A stretch of 64,000 nucleotides of DNA from Theristus sp. LFF4_11. Lineage: Eukaryota > Nematoda > Chromadorea > Monhysterida > Xyalidae. A program made the position numbers and the translations under genes. The notes under the pieces were generated by a model. It made no database searches. It was not told where the DNA came from and was given only the letters and a program-made list of their open reading frames with translations. This document shows, in pieces, positions 54,798 through 63,990 of this stretch (position 1 is its first letter; each line of letters begins with the position of its first letter). The DNA is taken from NCBI GenBank assembly GCA_030248135.1, contig JASANC010001295.1, positions 1 to 64,000 on the forward strand, written 5' to 3'.

Positions 54798-54893
54798 AAA
54801 ACACCGCAGCGGTGAAAACACCGCACCGATGAAAATCGGTTTTCACCGTGCGGTGTTTTCACCGTGCGGTGTTTTCATCGGTGCGGTGTTTTT
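54798..54893. repeat. Perfect-arm hairpin of ACACCGC/GCGGTGT units
   Basis: AAAACACCGC repeats (with GCGGTG) on the left face GCGGTGTTTT repeats on the right across a CGATGAAAATCGGTTTTCA centre. The stem spans most of ~95 bp. It lies ~28 bp beyond the 3' end of the Penelope-like element. Confidence 0.8.
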
Positions 54894-54920
54894 AGCAATT
54901 ACCGGGAGGGGGTACCCCCC

Positions 54921-55704
54921 AATTGAAGAAAGGAACCATGCAACAGCTGGATAAAGTTGTCCTTGGTTTAAACAAAGCACAGACAATAAAAAACAAAACA
55001 GAAAAACAGTAACAATTTACCGATCAACACACCTGTTCTTCATCGGTGATACAACTGTCATTGTCGTCGTCTTGTGGAGTTTCAACCCGTTGTCGCTTAG
55101 CGGTTGCAAAACGTCGTTTATCATTCGAGCCAGCGTGTTTGTGCGAACGTCCCATTATGTCGTTGTGAAAATGATCGAAATTGAAGCCAGCAACAGTCCT
55201 TTGTCGAAATTCTACAGACGGTGAACCTGGAACAGCACAAAATAGCATGTAGATCAGCGAGAGAAAATTATGGAATCGAACACGTTTCGGGCCCGAATCA
55301 CAGACGTGTTCGACTCGTTCGACTAGTGGCCCATCATCAGTGTGATGCTAGTCGAACAACAAGGAGCTGAAATACAAAAGGCAAAAATCAAACAACAGAC
55401 AGAGCAAAGGCAACCATTTTAGTTGGTTGGTCAAGTCCGAATTTGAGAAGAGCATTAGTATTTGAAGCACCAAAACGGAAAAGACGGCAAAGAATCTTTT
55501 CTCTTGTAAACCCTTGATCAATGAGAGTGGAACAAAGAAGTTTGACGTTGTGAGCAAAGTCTTTTTTGTCGGAACAAACGCGAGCAAAGCGCATGGACTG
55601 GGCAGAAAAAATGTTATAGCCAACAGAGGAATGAGTCAGGCTATCTGCATGAACATACTTGAGCACTTTAAAGTGAAAATCTCGAGTTTTATCGTAAATG
55701 TCAA
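54921..55704 (-). repeat. Downstream terminal repeat (pLTR) of the Penelope-like element
   Basis: 784 bp, matched by 59963-60745 apart from a few changes. It includes the last ~105 codons of the RT ORF, the hammerhead-like motif (55275-55358) and an ORF1 first-exon copy (55248-55024). Confidence 0.88.
55275..55358 (-). ncRNA. Hammerhead-ribozyme-like motif, downstream copy
   Basis: On the minus strand it contains CTGATGA (55340-55334) and GAAAC (55288-55284), the two conserved core strings. Pairings are available: GGGCC/GGCCC for stem II, ATCACA/TGTGAT for stem I, and TCGAACACG/CGTGTTCGA for stem III with a following C as the possible cleavage base. Hammerheads are known in Penelope terminal repeats. 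The linear order of strands here does not close as one ordinary hammerhead. Activity could need a dimer or a different fold. Confidence 0.5.
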
Positions 55705-58423
55705 CCTTCAACCCCCTATCAACGTTGATTTTAAGGTCCAAAAAGTTGGCCTCCGTTTTAACATCGTTAGACTTATTAAGCGGAATGGTAGGGGGATAAA
55801 TATCTTTAGCGATATCCATAAAATTCTCACAATTCAAAACAAGTAAATCATCAATATTACGACATGCATAGCCAAGTTTCACAATATTTTCTTTATTCCT
55901 GCGATCAGTAAGATATTTGTATTCAAGTCCTGTTAAGGTTAAACAAGCAAGTTTAGGAGCACTAACTGAACCCATTGGGATGCCTAGAACTTGGCGGTAA
56001 ATACTCCCTGCAAATTTAACATAAGTTTCTCCAACTACGAATCTAATCATGTCTTTGATCTCAGTGCTGTCGAAGGACAGCAAACCAGGCAGTTTGCTAT
56101 CACAATATTGGTAGTAGTCAGAATGTTTTGACAGACATAGAAATCTCTTTCTGGAGTTTTTGAAACAAATATTGACAATATTGTCAAGGCTGTCATAAAT
56201 AACTTGATGAGGTAAGGCAGTATATAGCGTGCTAAAATCAGCCGAAACAATGCTGTCAATTTTATCAAGACTTTGTAACATACCCAACACGTCCAGGTTG
56301 TTCTTGACGGCCCAAAAACAATGTATGCCGTTGTTTGATAAAACCTGCCTGCAGTAATGCCTGAAATGCGTTTGAAGGGCACACAGAATCTTGTGAAGCA
56401 AGGTATTGATTGCTTTGCAACTGGATTGCCTGGCACCAGCAATAAATCTGAATGAGTACGGATCTTTATGCAGCTTTGGAATAGTGAAGATGGTAGGGAG
56501 AACAAGATCAGAGCTTTGACAAACAACACCAAAGGTTGAGCTAACTTTAGAATGAAAATCAACAATGTCAAACTCATTTTTAGCAACAGGATGATAAACA
56601 TTATTGCCACCATTCCTCATATTCCCTTCTCCATCAAATTGGACTCCCATTTCAGTGCACATAACTTGGAGATAAAACTTTTTACAGATAACAACAAAAT
56701 TGTTACTCGCTTTATCGGATTGGGCAATGACATATCGAGCATGAAGATTTTTGAGTTCGAAATGAGGAAATTTGACAGAGTACGCACTAGAATTGCGATG
56801 AACTGTATTGAAAAAACTGATTCTATTGCAAATCAATTTTTCCAAAAGAATACGAACACGAATAAGCTCATGAACATTAACATGACATAATTTAGCGATT
56901 TTACACAAAAAATCATGTACAGCTTCAATCAAAATATCATGAATTTCGGTCCACGACTTACTTTTATTAGACAGTCTGAATTTTGAACCTTTGCTAAACA
57001 GTTCACGTAGCTTGTCATCTTGAATAATATTAAGGTCCCCAGTGATAACATGATTGAAAACAGGATGCTTGAATTCACTTTGTTCACACTCGCAAACGCC
57101 GTGAATAATTGAAGAGAGAAGAGGGGGCGTAAGGGATTTGAGCAGTTTACTGTGGTTACAGAGCAGTCCACTGATAGGTTTATCATAAGAATACACAACT
57201 CTTACATTTTTCAACTTCTGGATAGTGCGTGTAGGTGCAAGAGACAAAATGCGATGATCTTTAAACAAAGTTTCCAACTTCAGGAATTCAAGCTTCTTAT
57301 CAACAAACGGAATATTGCAAAAAGTCGAGGGCTCTTTACGAGCCCTTTCATCTAGTCTGTTGTGAAACTTGCCTGAAAGAAAAGCTTGAACAATACGTCT
57401 TACGGTTGCACTTTGTCCAGTACAGTTTTCTTTAAGAACTGTCCTTTCGGTCTGAATCAATTCACATCTACGTGCAGAGTTCAGAGTGTGAAACATGCCT
57501 TTTCTATCGGAAGGATTTTCCTGATATAACGTTGCTAACCTATTAGCAGTGTTTGTTGCACATTTCCTTTTGGTTCTGTGTTTCTTCTGACCGTGATTCC
57601 TTCTTCTACGGCGGATTGACTGAGTGAAAAAAGGTGAACCTTTTTGTTTGAAACAAGAAAGATCTTCTGTAATTTTGCCGTAGTTGTCAATCTTGTCATT
57701 CAGACCAAAAGGAAAAGCAGTGCAAAGTAGCCGAATCAAGAAATTCTCAACAATAAGTAATTGAGACCTCATTTTTGAACTATCAACATTTTCGTTCTCC
57801 AGACAGAACAACACCCTCACCTTGAGATCGTCAACACAATGTCCATTTTGCGTAAAGTGACGTACCAGCAACGTCTGTTTATCTTTGTTACGAATACTGC
57901 GTTGATGCTCCATAATTCGTTGTTTCAGCATTCGGGCTGTCTGCCCGACATACTGAAAACCACATTTACGACAGGAGATGAGGTAAACAACATTTTTGGA
58001 TTTGCACGAAGATTGAGAGTAAGAAATCATTTGATATTGGATATTTGTTGCGTGAGCAGTAACTAGTTTATCCTGATCAACACTGACACAAACTTTACAA
58101 AAGCGTTCTCCACAGGCTTTGGTTGCATTGGTTCCAATCAGCTTTTTAGACCACCAACTTACAGCTGGCGAAGTGTCATCATTGAGGTTAAGCTTAATGC
58201 ATGCAACTTTTTTGGTATAAGTATTGTTTTGGTTCGTGGGCCGATGGGTTTTACTTCCGTTCTCATAGGCGACTCCTCCTATGAGATAGAAGATGCCGGA
58301 GGGATCCGCGGGGCTGCCGCGGTTAAGGAAGTCCCTCCCCGGTTTCCCAGGTACGACCACCGTCAGACCGGAGGCTAGGCGCCACATGTGCCGGCATACA
58401 CCGTGACTTTTAACCAGATCCAT
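55388..58423 (-). CDS. Penelope-like ORF: GIY-YIG endonuclease + reverse transcriptase
   Basis: 1,011 codons with no break. Residues ~103-112 hold a Cys pair (CGERFCKVC). Residues ~144-200 form a GIY-YIG nuclease (VVYLISC, CRKCGFQYVGQT, LKQRIMEH) with a CxxC inserted between the GIY and YIG parts. A long basic linker follows. The RT has motif A near residue 728 (VSADFSTLYTALPH), motif B near 814 (RQVLGIPMGSVSAPKLACL), the catalytic doublet near 857 (RNIDDLLVL) and a motif-D-like LDLKINV. Residues before motif A (FRFIAGARQSSCKAI) match the RT fingers of Penelope and telomerase-related enzymes. It should nick target DNA and copy element RNA. The start is the first in-frame ATG, 308 bp after ORF1. 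A short overlapping upstream ATG frame could dampen initiation. The stop lies 29 bases before the downstream CTAGTCGAAC hairpin region. Confidence 0.92.
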   Translation of the reverse strand: MDLVKSHGVCRHMWRLASGLTVVVPGKPGRDFLNRGSPADPSGIFYLIGGVAYENGSKTHRPTNQNNTYTKKVACIKLNLNDDTSPAVSWWSKKLIGTNATKACGERFCKVCVSVDQDKLVTAHATNIQYQMISYSQSSCKSKNVVYLISCRKCGFQYVGQTARMLKQRIMEHQRSIRNKDKQTLLVRHFTQNGHCVDDLKVRVLFCLENENVDSSKMRSQLLIVENFLIRLLCTAFPFGLNDKIDNYGKITEDLSCFKQKGSPFFTQSIRRRRRNHGQKKHRTKRKCATNTANRLATLYQENPSDRKGMFHTLNSARRCELIQTERTVLKENCTGQSATVRRIVQAFLSGKFHNRLDERARKEPSTFCNIPFVDKKLEFLKLETLFKDHRILSLAPTRTIQKLKNVRVVYSYDKPISGLLCNHSKLLKSLTPPLLSSIIHGVCECEQSEFKHPVFNHVITGDLNIIQDDKLRELFSKGSKFRLSNKSKSWTEIHDILIEAVHDFLCKIAKLCHVNVHELIRVRILLEKLICNRISFFNTVHRNSSAYSVKFPHFELKNLHARYVIAQSDKASNNFVVICKKFYLQVMCTEMGVQFDGEGNMRNGGNNVYHPVAKNEFDIVDFHSKVSSTFGVVCQSSDLVLPTIFTIPKLHKDPYSFRFIAGARQSSCKAINTLLHKILCALQTHFRHYCRQVLSNNGIHCFWAVKNNLDVLGMLQSLDKIDSIVSADFSTLYTALPHQVIYDSLDNIVNICFKNSRKRFLCLSKHSDYYQYCDSKLPGLLSFDSTEIKDMIRFVVGETYVKFAGSIYRQVLGIPMGSVSAPKLACLTLTGLEYKYLTDRRNKENIVKLGYACRNIDDLLVLNCENFMDIAKDIYPPTIPLNKSNDVKTEANFLDLKINVDRGLKVDIYDKTRDFHFKVLKYVHADSLTHSSVGYNIFSAQSMRFARVCSDKKDFAHNVKLLCSTLIDQGFTREKILCRLFRFGASNTNALLKFGLDQPTKMVAFALSVV

Positions 58424-58730
58424 ACCCGGTCCCGCTGGTTGTTTTGCTCTTCGCAGGAGGTACAGCTCCCCCCATTAATGCAAAAAGAAAGAAGCAGAAA
58501 CCAAAGCACTAAACAGACTTTTATGCAACTAAAATAGTTAGCAAACTAAAGGTCGAAAACTAAAAACCGCGAAAAACACAAAGCAGCAACAAAAAGGACG
58601 TACTGTCAAATAACCCAAGGGAATAAATGAGACAAAAATAAGAAAAACAAAATCACGAACCAATGGAACTAATACCAGTGACAGAACGCTCAAAGGCTAA
58701 AAACCAAAGCACACAATTTGCCTAAAACAG

Positions 58731-60197
58731 TCAATTTGCCGCCGTCTTATTCTTCATGGCTTCAGCACGTTTCTTATTCATTTGATCGATCACTTCTTTT
58801 TCAAGCCGTGCTTTTGAGATGTCGGCCATCGCAAGAAACTTCGAATAGTGACCTTCAACCGAATCAACGACCAGAAAAACGTGCGTTTTGTTCACGACTT
58901 TCTTTTCTTTCTCTTCCAGACGTTTGCGCACAAGCGCGGCTTTGCGCTGCTCGAAACGGTCGACTTCACTCAGATCTTTGACAATCGACACCGGCTTGTT
59001 CTGCGCATTTGGGTGCTTCTTGAGGTTCTTCTTTAGTTCTAGGACACGATAGAAGTGGCGCGATTCGCAGAAGTTGACGACGACGCACTTGCCTTGCTCT
59101 TCGGTGTGGACGTTGGCAATACGCAGACCAGCTTCTTCTTCGGCGGGCATCTCTAGCGACTTGACAAAAAATTGCCGAACTTGTTGCTCCAGATTCGGAC
59201 CACCGGTTTCGCGATCCATCCAATAGATGCGAATGCCGTTGGCCTTTGTAGCGCGTTCGACGTGGTCAAGTCGTTTAGAAACCGCACCAATTTGCTTGCG
59301 TGCACTCGCACCATTTCGCTCAAGCGCCTCAATTCGCTGAATAGCCTTACGCAACTCAGCCTGTTTAGCAACACTAGAGCCTGAACTCGACTTAGCAGAG
59401 CTGGTAGAGTGCGAACGATTACCAGTATCAGCCTCCTAAATAACAAATAGATCGTAGCAAAACAAGAAGTGACTATGACTAAAAACAGCATATAAAAATT
59501 AATCGAAAAATCTGTATGATCAACTATATCCAAAAGAAGAAAAGAGAAGTGGAAATGGGCCAGAAGGCCCAAAATGCGTACCCCGAAGGGTGGACGACCT
59601 TAGAGGCCGTTAATGCAGTCCCCGACCAGAGTCGGGGCGGTCGGCATACGCCGATAATGCAGTCCCCAAAAGGGGCGTCCGACCGAAGTCGGTAATGCAG
59701 TCCCCAAGAAGGGGCGGCCGACAAACGTCGGTAATGCATGCCACAAGGGCAAAAAGGACAGAAAGGGCTAAAAAGATGATGAGCCAACAATAAAACTAAA
59801 TGCTGTTACTGAAATTGAGCAACAAAGAGAAACAAACTGCAAGCAGACGTAGAAAAGAACGAAAATAAAAACTAGAAAATGGAAACAGTAAGAAAAGCCA
59901 CAATTCTATCTGGAGCGGGTGCCAGAGACACCACGCCTCACACATAGACCTGTGGTAATCCCAATTGAAGAAAGGAACCATGCAACAGCTGGATAAAGTT
60001 GTCCTTGGTTTAAACAAAGCACAGACAATAAAAAACAAAACAGAAAAACAGTAACAATTTACCGATCAACACACCTGTTCTTCATCGGTGATACAACTGT
60101 CATTGTCGTCGTCTTGTGGAGTTTCAACCCGTTGTCGCTTAGCGGTTGCAAAACGTCGTTTATCATTCGAGCCAGCGTGTTTGTGCGAACGTCCCAT
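58731..60197 (-). CDS. Penelope-like ORF1: basic, coiled-coil protein, spliced
   Basis: Exon 1 (60197-60075) begins MGRSHKHAG, is basic with a nuclear-signal-like KRRFATAKRQR, and ends at CAG|GTGTGT. Exon 2 (59435-58731) follows TTATTTAG|GAGGCTGAT. The phases agree and give 275 codons. Exon 2 has a Ser-rich stretch, a coiled coil (~residues 65-105, LRKAIQRIEALERN), a compact alpha/beta part (IRIYWMDRE, CVVVNFCESRHFYRVLELKK) resembling an RRM, and a Lys/Arg-rich end. Coiled coil plus RRM plus basic region is the layout of L1 ORF1 RNA-binding proteins; homology is not shown. Exon 1 lies in the upstream terminal repeat, so the element depends on that duplication. A longer start at 60290 is possible, but an acceptor-like TGTTCCAG intervenes. 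Confidence 0.72.
59575..59755. repeat. Hairpin-unit tandem array in the ORF1 intron
   Basis: Three to four imperfect ~45-bp units contain TAATGCAGTCCCC, then GGGGCG, then GACCGAAGTCGG-like inverted repeats (variants GTCGGCATACGCCGA, CCGACAAACGTCGG). Each unit can form two small hairpins. I know no function. Confidence 0.7.
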
Positions 60198-60745
60198 TAT
60201 GTCGTTGTGAAAACGATCGAAATTGAAGCCAGCAACAGTCCTTTGTCGAAATTCTACAGACGGTGAACCTGGAACAGCACAAAATAGCATGTAGATCAGC
60301 GAGAGAAAATTATGGAATCGAACACGTTTCGGGCCCGAATCACAGACGTGTTCGACTCGTTCGACTAGTGGCCCATCATCAGTGTGATGCTAGTCGAACA
60401 ACAAGGAGCTGAAATACAAAAGGCAAAAATCAAACAACAGACAGAGCAAAGGCAACCATTTTAGTTGGTTGGTCAAGTCCGAATTTGAGAAGAGCATTAG
60501 TATTTGAAGCACCAAAACGGAAAAGACGGCAAAGAATCTTTTCTCTTGTAAACCCTTGATCAATGAGAGTGGAACAAAGAAGTTTGACGTTGTGAGCAAA
60601 GTCTTTTTTGTCGGAACAAACGCGAGCAAAGCGCATGGACTGGGCAGAAAAATGTTATAGCCAACAGAGGAATGAGTCAGGCTATCTGCATGAACATACT
60701 TGAGCACTTTAAAGTGAAAATCTCGAGTTTTATCGTAAATGTCAA
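59963..60745 (-). repeat. Upstream terminal repeat (pLTR) of the Penelope-like element, truncated
   Basis: Direct copy of 54921-55704. Its far end (60745) stops abruptly at GTCAA in RT coding sequence, where poly-C repeat begins. It supplies ORF1 exon 1 and presumably the promoter. Confidence 0.87.
60318..60399 (-). ncRNA. Hammerhead-ribozyme-like motif, upstream copy
   Basis: Same strings and pairings as at 55275-55358, with no difference in the core. Conservation in both terminal copies is expected from recent duplication and is not independent evidence of function. Confidence 0.48.
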
Positions 60746-60970
60746 ACCAAGTCGACACCCCCCCCCACCCGGGCAACCCCCCCCCCAATTTTGGTCAAAA
60801 TACCCTCCTCTCGAATTTGGGGGGGCAGTAGCGAAAGTGCGGGGGGTGGGGGGGGTCCACCGTCCACCCCCCCCTCAGCCGAAAATCCTGCCCGTGCACG
60901 GGCAGATACCCGTGTACCCCCCCCCCCCCCCCCCCCCACCCCCCTCCGCGAGAAAACACGGGATCGCACC
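60746..60970. repeat. Poly-C/poly-G interspersed repeat
   Basis: AAGTCGACACCCCC, CAAATTCGAG-type and CAGTAGCGAAAGTGCGGGG spacers, then CCGAAAATCCTGCCCGTGCA, then ACACGGGATCGCACC. This matches 46905-47055, except that a family-D insertion follows here. Confidence 0.8.
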
Positions 60971-62014
60971 TAGGGTTAGGGAAAAAAAATCCGGATTTTT
61001 TTTTTAAATTAAAAAAAAAAATTTTTTAAATTTTTTTTACAAGTTAGGTTTGTTCGAAGCGTCTCGTCGAGCTGAGTTCATCTAGACTATTTTCAGAACG
61101 ATCCGGAAAACTATAAGAGCGAAAATCGTGTTTTATTGAAATTATGTCCATTTCATAGAGGGAAAGTTGCATTTTCAACAGTAAAACAGGACAATTTTCG
61201 ACGTGTACTTGAATATTGAACCGTTCTTAGTTGTTCCTCTTTAGAAAATTACCAAAATTTGACTGTGTTCAAAAATTCCTGTTTGCTGTAGCTAAGTCGG
61301 CAACCCCTGTCGACCCGGTCGCCCCCCCCCCCCAAGACACTTACTTTCAGGTTCAACCAGCTATGCTATCTGCCACATGGCGAGAGCCCACTCTTCAAAT
61401 CATCGTATCGAAAACACGTACCATGATTTCGCGATCACGTTGCGGGCAACTGACAGACGCAAGTTTAACACGTTAGTTTAGCTCAGCACGCAAGTTTTAA
61501 CATGTGGCCATGTTATCGGGTATCTGAAAAACGGTCGTGTGATGTGGTATTAACCAACATCCCCGCTCCAATTGTTTAACAATATATCGCACAACTCCAT
61601 TGTAGACCTATAACGTACGCCAATCAACAAGATATCATGTTCATCTCATGGCCTACCGACTGAAAAAACATGTTCTAAGTTGCAAGAAAACGATTTCTGA
61701 AACGATATTTCAATTCAGTTAAGTCATTTCAACGCTAAAAATTGACTCTAGAAGTCATCCAAATCGAAAAACATGGAGTACGTCGGTCAAAATGACCAAA
61801 TAATGACATGTACCTAAGCACACAAAGAAGTTGGGAAGAAAATTTGGTTTGAACTTTCAAAAAATTATGCCATAAATCGAATTTTCAGAGCAAAGTAGAA
61901 GAAAAATTTTTCAAATTTTTTTTTAAAGTTTAAAAAAAAAAATCCAAATTTTTTTTTTAAAAAAAACGAAAAAAAAATAAAAAAAAAATTTTTTTTTCAA
62001 AGCCCCTAACCCTA
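60971..62014. mobile_element. hAT-type element, family D (long copy)
   Basis: It starts TAGGGTTAGGG and ends CCCTAACCCTA, between ATCGCACC (60963-60970) and ATCGCAGC (62015-62022), a 7/8 target-duplication match. The joined flank equals the uninterrupted GGGATCGCACCCCCTCACGG at 47046. Its right ~350 bp is the inverted counterpart of 13107-13480. 1,044 bp, no transposase. Confidence 0.85.
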
Positions 62015-63085
62015 ATCGCAGCCCCCCTCACGGTGGTCAATCTCATCTCAATTTTTTCCAAAAATACCGTAATTTTTGCATTTTTCTTGACGTTTGTGTC
62101 TGTCCCTGCATAGATTTTGTTGTTTCTGACCAAACAAGCAACTTGTTTCAACAAAATATTCTGTATTTTACGTGACTGCTCATGTTGCAAATTGAGCGGA
62201 GCGTACTGAACACGCCTTGATAGCTCAGGCAAAATGTTTTTAGACTAGGACTTTTTTGCTAGGAAGGGATTTGCTGCCGCGGAGTGGCTTTCTTCAAGAC
62301 TGCGACCGTTGTTGCTTTGAAAATGAACGAAAAAAATAACAACATTCAGTTTTGAGCTGTTGGTTCAGTTCTTTTGGTTTTTTTATTCGAGAGCTGATGT
62401 GAATAACAATGGTTGAAATAAAAAAACAATGTGGAACGACGGAACGACGACGACAGATTCACATTTCGAGACCAAATTCGAAAACGGTTTGCAAACAGTG
62501 CAGTCATATCCAACGACGACGACTGTATCGGATCGGCTCATCTCATGGTGGATCAAAATATGTCATTGTTACTTTGCAATTGATTGGATTCGTTGGCGAT
62601 TTATCGCCATTCTTTGGAAATCATTTAAACCAAAGCAACAAGCTCAGCTCAAGCTGCATCAGCATTCAGCAGCATTCAGTGGATATGACTTGAATAATGG
62701 GCGTCGAATTGAGCAGAGACTTGTGATTTTTGGATCCTGCCAATTCGACGCTCGTTTGTTCAATCATGAAAAAATTCTTGCTGAAAATTTATGCAAATAC
62801 TCCGCGATTGATACAGTCCATAATTCTGATCTAATTCTGAATCTGAATTGCACTTAACTCAACTGAGAACCGCACTGAACTCGGATGGACACTCAACAGT
62901 GGTTGTTGTGGTGCTTTGTGTTCCATGGCGATGGCGGCTCAGGTAAGTTGCGTTTCAGAGCAGTGTGGCGGGCTGGGCACTGGAAAGAATCATTGAGGGC
63001 GGGAATTTTTTAGTCATATGCATACAAAACTTTTTGTTTGAATTCTTAAAGACAAGTTTGAAGAATTTTCTTTTAATATGCTCTG
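62015..63085 (+). other. Repeat remnant, then possible unique gene sequence
   Basis: 62015-62165 continues the C-rich repeat spacer series (GTGGTCAATCTCATCTCAAT, CAAGCAACTTGTTTC). 62429-62857 has a 142-codon ATG frame (MWNDGTTTTDSHFETKF) with one hydrophobic stretch and no recognised family. At 62924 an ATG starts six codons (MAMAAQ) ending at the strong donor CAG|GTAAGT (62942), a plausible first exon of a gene continuing to the right. Neither is confirmed. Confidence 0.3.
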
Positions 63086-63089
63086 AAAG

Positions 63090-63297
63090 TAGGATGTATC
63101 CGGCAAATTTGCCGGAATCCGGACCGGATCCGGCGCAAGCGTGTTCCGGCCGGGCCGGATCCGGTCGAAATTGCCGGAATCCAGGCCGGAATGGCTTTTT
63201 CATGTCTAAAAACATCCACGCTCATTTCGTCGCTCCTTCATCACGCTTTCAGCATGAACCAGCACAGACACAGACACAGAGTCAGCAAGACACGCAT
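63090..63297 (-). mobile_element. hAT family I terminus, partial
   Basis: TAGGATGTATCCGGCAAATT followed by a TCCGG/GGATCC array and then GACACAGAGTCAGCAAGACA. This matches, inverted, the last ~200 bp of the element at 27226-28712. It is cut on the right by a family-C copy beginning at 63298. Confidence 0.8.
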
Positions 63298-63990
63298 AGG
63301 GTTGTTAAACAAAAATGAAATTTAAAAAAAGTGATTAAAAAAACAAAAAATGCCCATTTAAAAAAAAATCGAAAAATTTTCCTCTAATATGCTCTGAAAA
63401 CCTCAATTTTGGCACAATTTTTCGAAAGTTCAACAAAAATTTTCTTTGATTATACCTCGTAAAACCTTTAGCAGTCGATTTTGGACCGTTTTACCGACTG
63501 ATTTTAGGCCTCGACAACATCTGCGATGAAGTTTTTGAGCGTCCCAAAGCTTGGCCTACCATTTCCGATGCAGATAAGGTGACGATTCGCTTCGCAGAGC
63601 GTCCGATTGTGCTCGCTGCTCCGTTTGCAAGCGCTACGTTGTCTGGTTGCTGCTTCGTGTCGTGTCGTCGCGACACCATCAGAAGAATTGATCGAATTTC
63701 AAGGCGGTATGTTTGTCTTCACTTTAGCATTAGTTTAGCTGGGGACAATTAGTGACGTTTTGGAGGTCAAAACACAAGAAGAGGCATGGTGACGGTTTGG
63801 AAAAGGGGTAATTGAGGTCACCATAACAAAATCAAAGTTGTGCTAAATCAATCAGGGAGTTCGAAGAACCACATATGATATGCAAGCGCCTCCGGAATGA
63901 CTCCCGTATGGCGGAACTTTGGAGATTTTGTTTTGGTGACCTCAATTACCCTTTTTCCAAACCGTTACCAATGAAATTGATCATTGTCAC
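63298..63990. mobile_element. Family C MITE with an internal inversion, partial
   Basis: It begins TAGGGTTGTTAAACAAAAAT and follows the 14835 copy as far as GAGGTCACCATAACAAAATC (~63829). It then continues with the reverse complement of the family's own right half (AAAGTTGTGCTAAATCAATC … GGTGACCTCAATTACCC), making a palindrome. After ~63970 it joins an AAGCCAAGCC-family end (ATTGATCATTGTCACCTTAT) and reaches the edge of the window. Confidence 0.78.

Larger units (their letters stand above)
54921..60745 (-). mobile_element. Penelope-like retroelement with N-terminal GIY-YIG (Naiad/Chlamys type), nearly complete
   Basis: Reading on the minus strand: an upstream 0.78-kb terminal copy (60745-59963), spliced ORF1 (60197-58731), the GIY-YIG/RT ORF (58423-55388), and a downstream terminal copy that includes the RT C-terminus and 3' UTR (55704-54921). 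The terminal copies are near-identical direct repeats, as in the 'pseudo-LTR' arrangement of Penelope elements. The upstream one is 5'-truncated inside the RT gene and has a 1-nt deletion (5 versus 6 A near 60650). An endonuclease placed before the RT is the permuted order reported for the Naiad/Chlamys clade. Confidence 0.87.

Noticed and set aside
55388..58423. Selenocysteine-containing retroelement protein, as reported for some related elements
   Set aside because: The frame is continuous without in-frame TGA before its stop, so no recoding is needed here.
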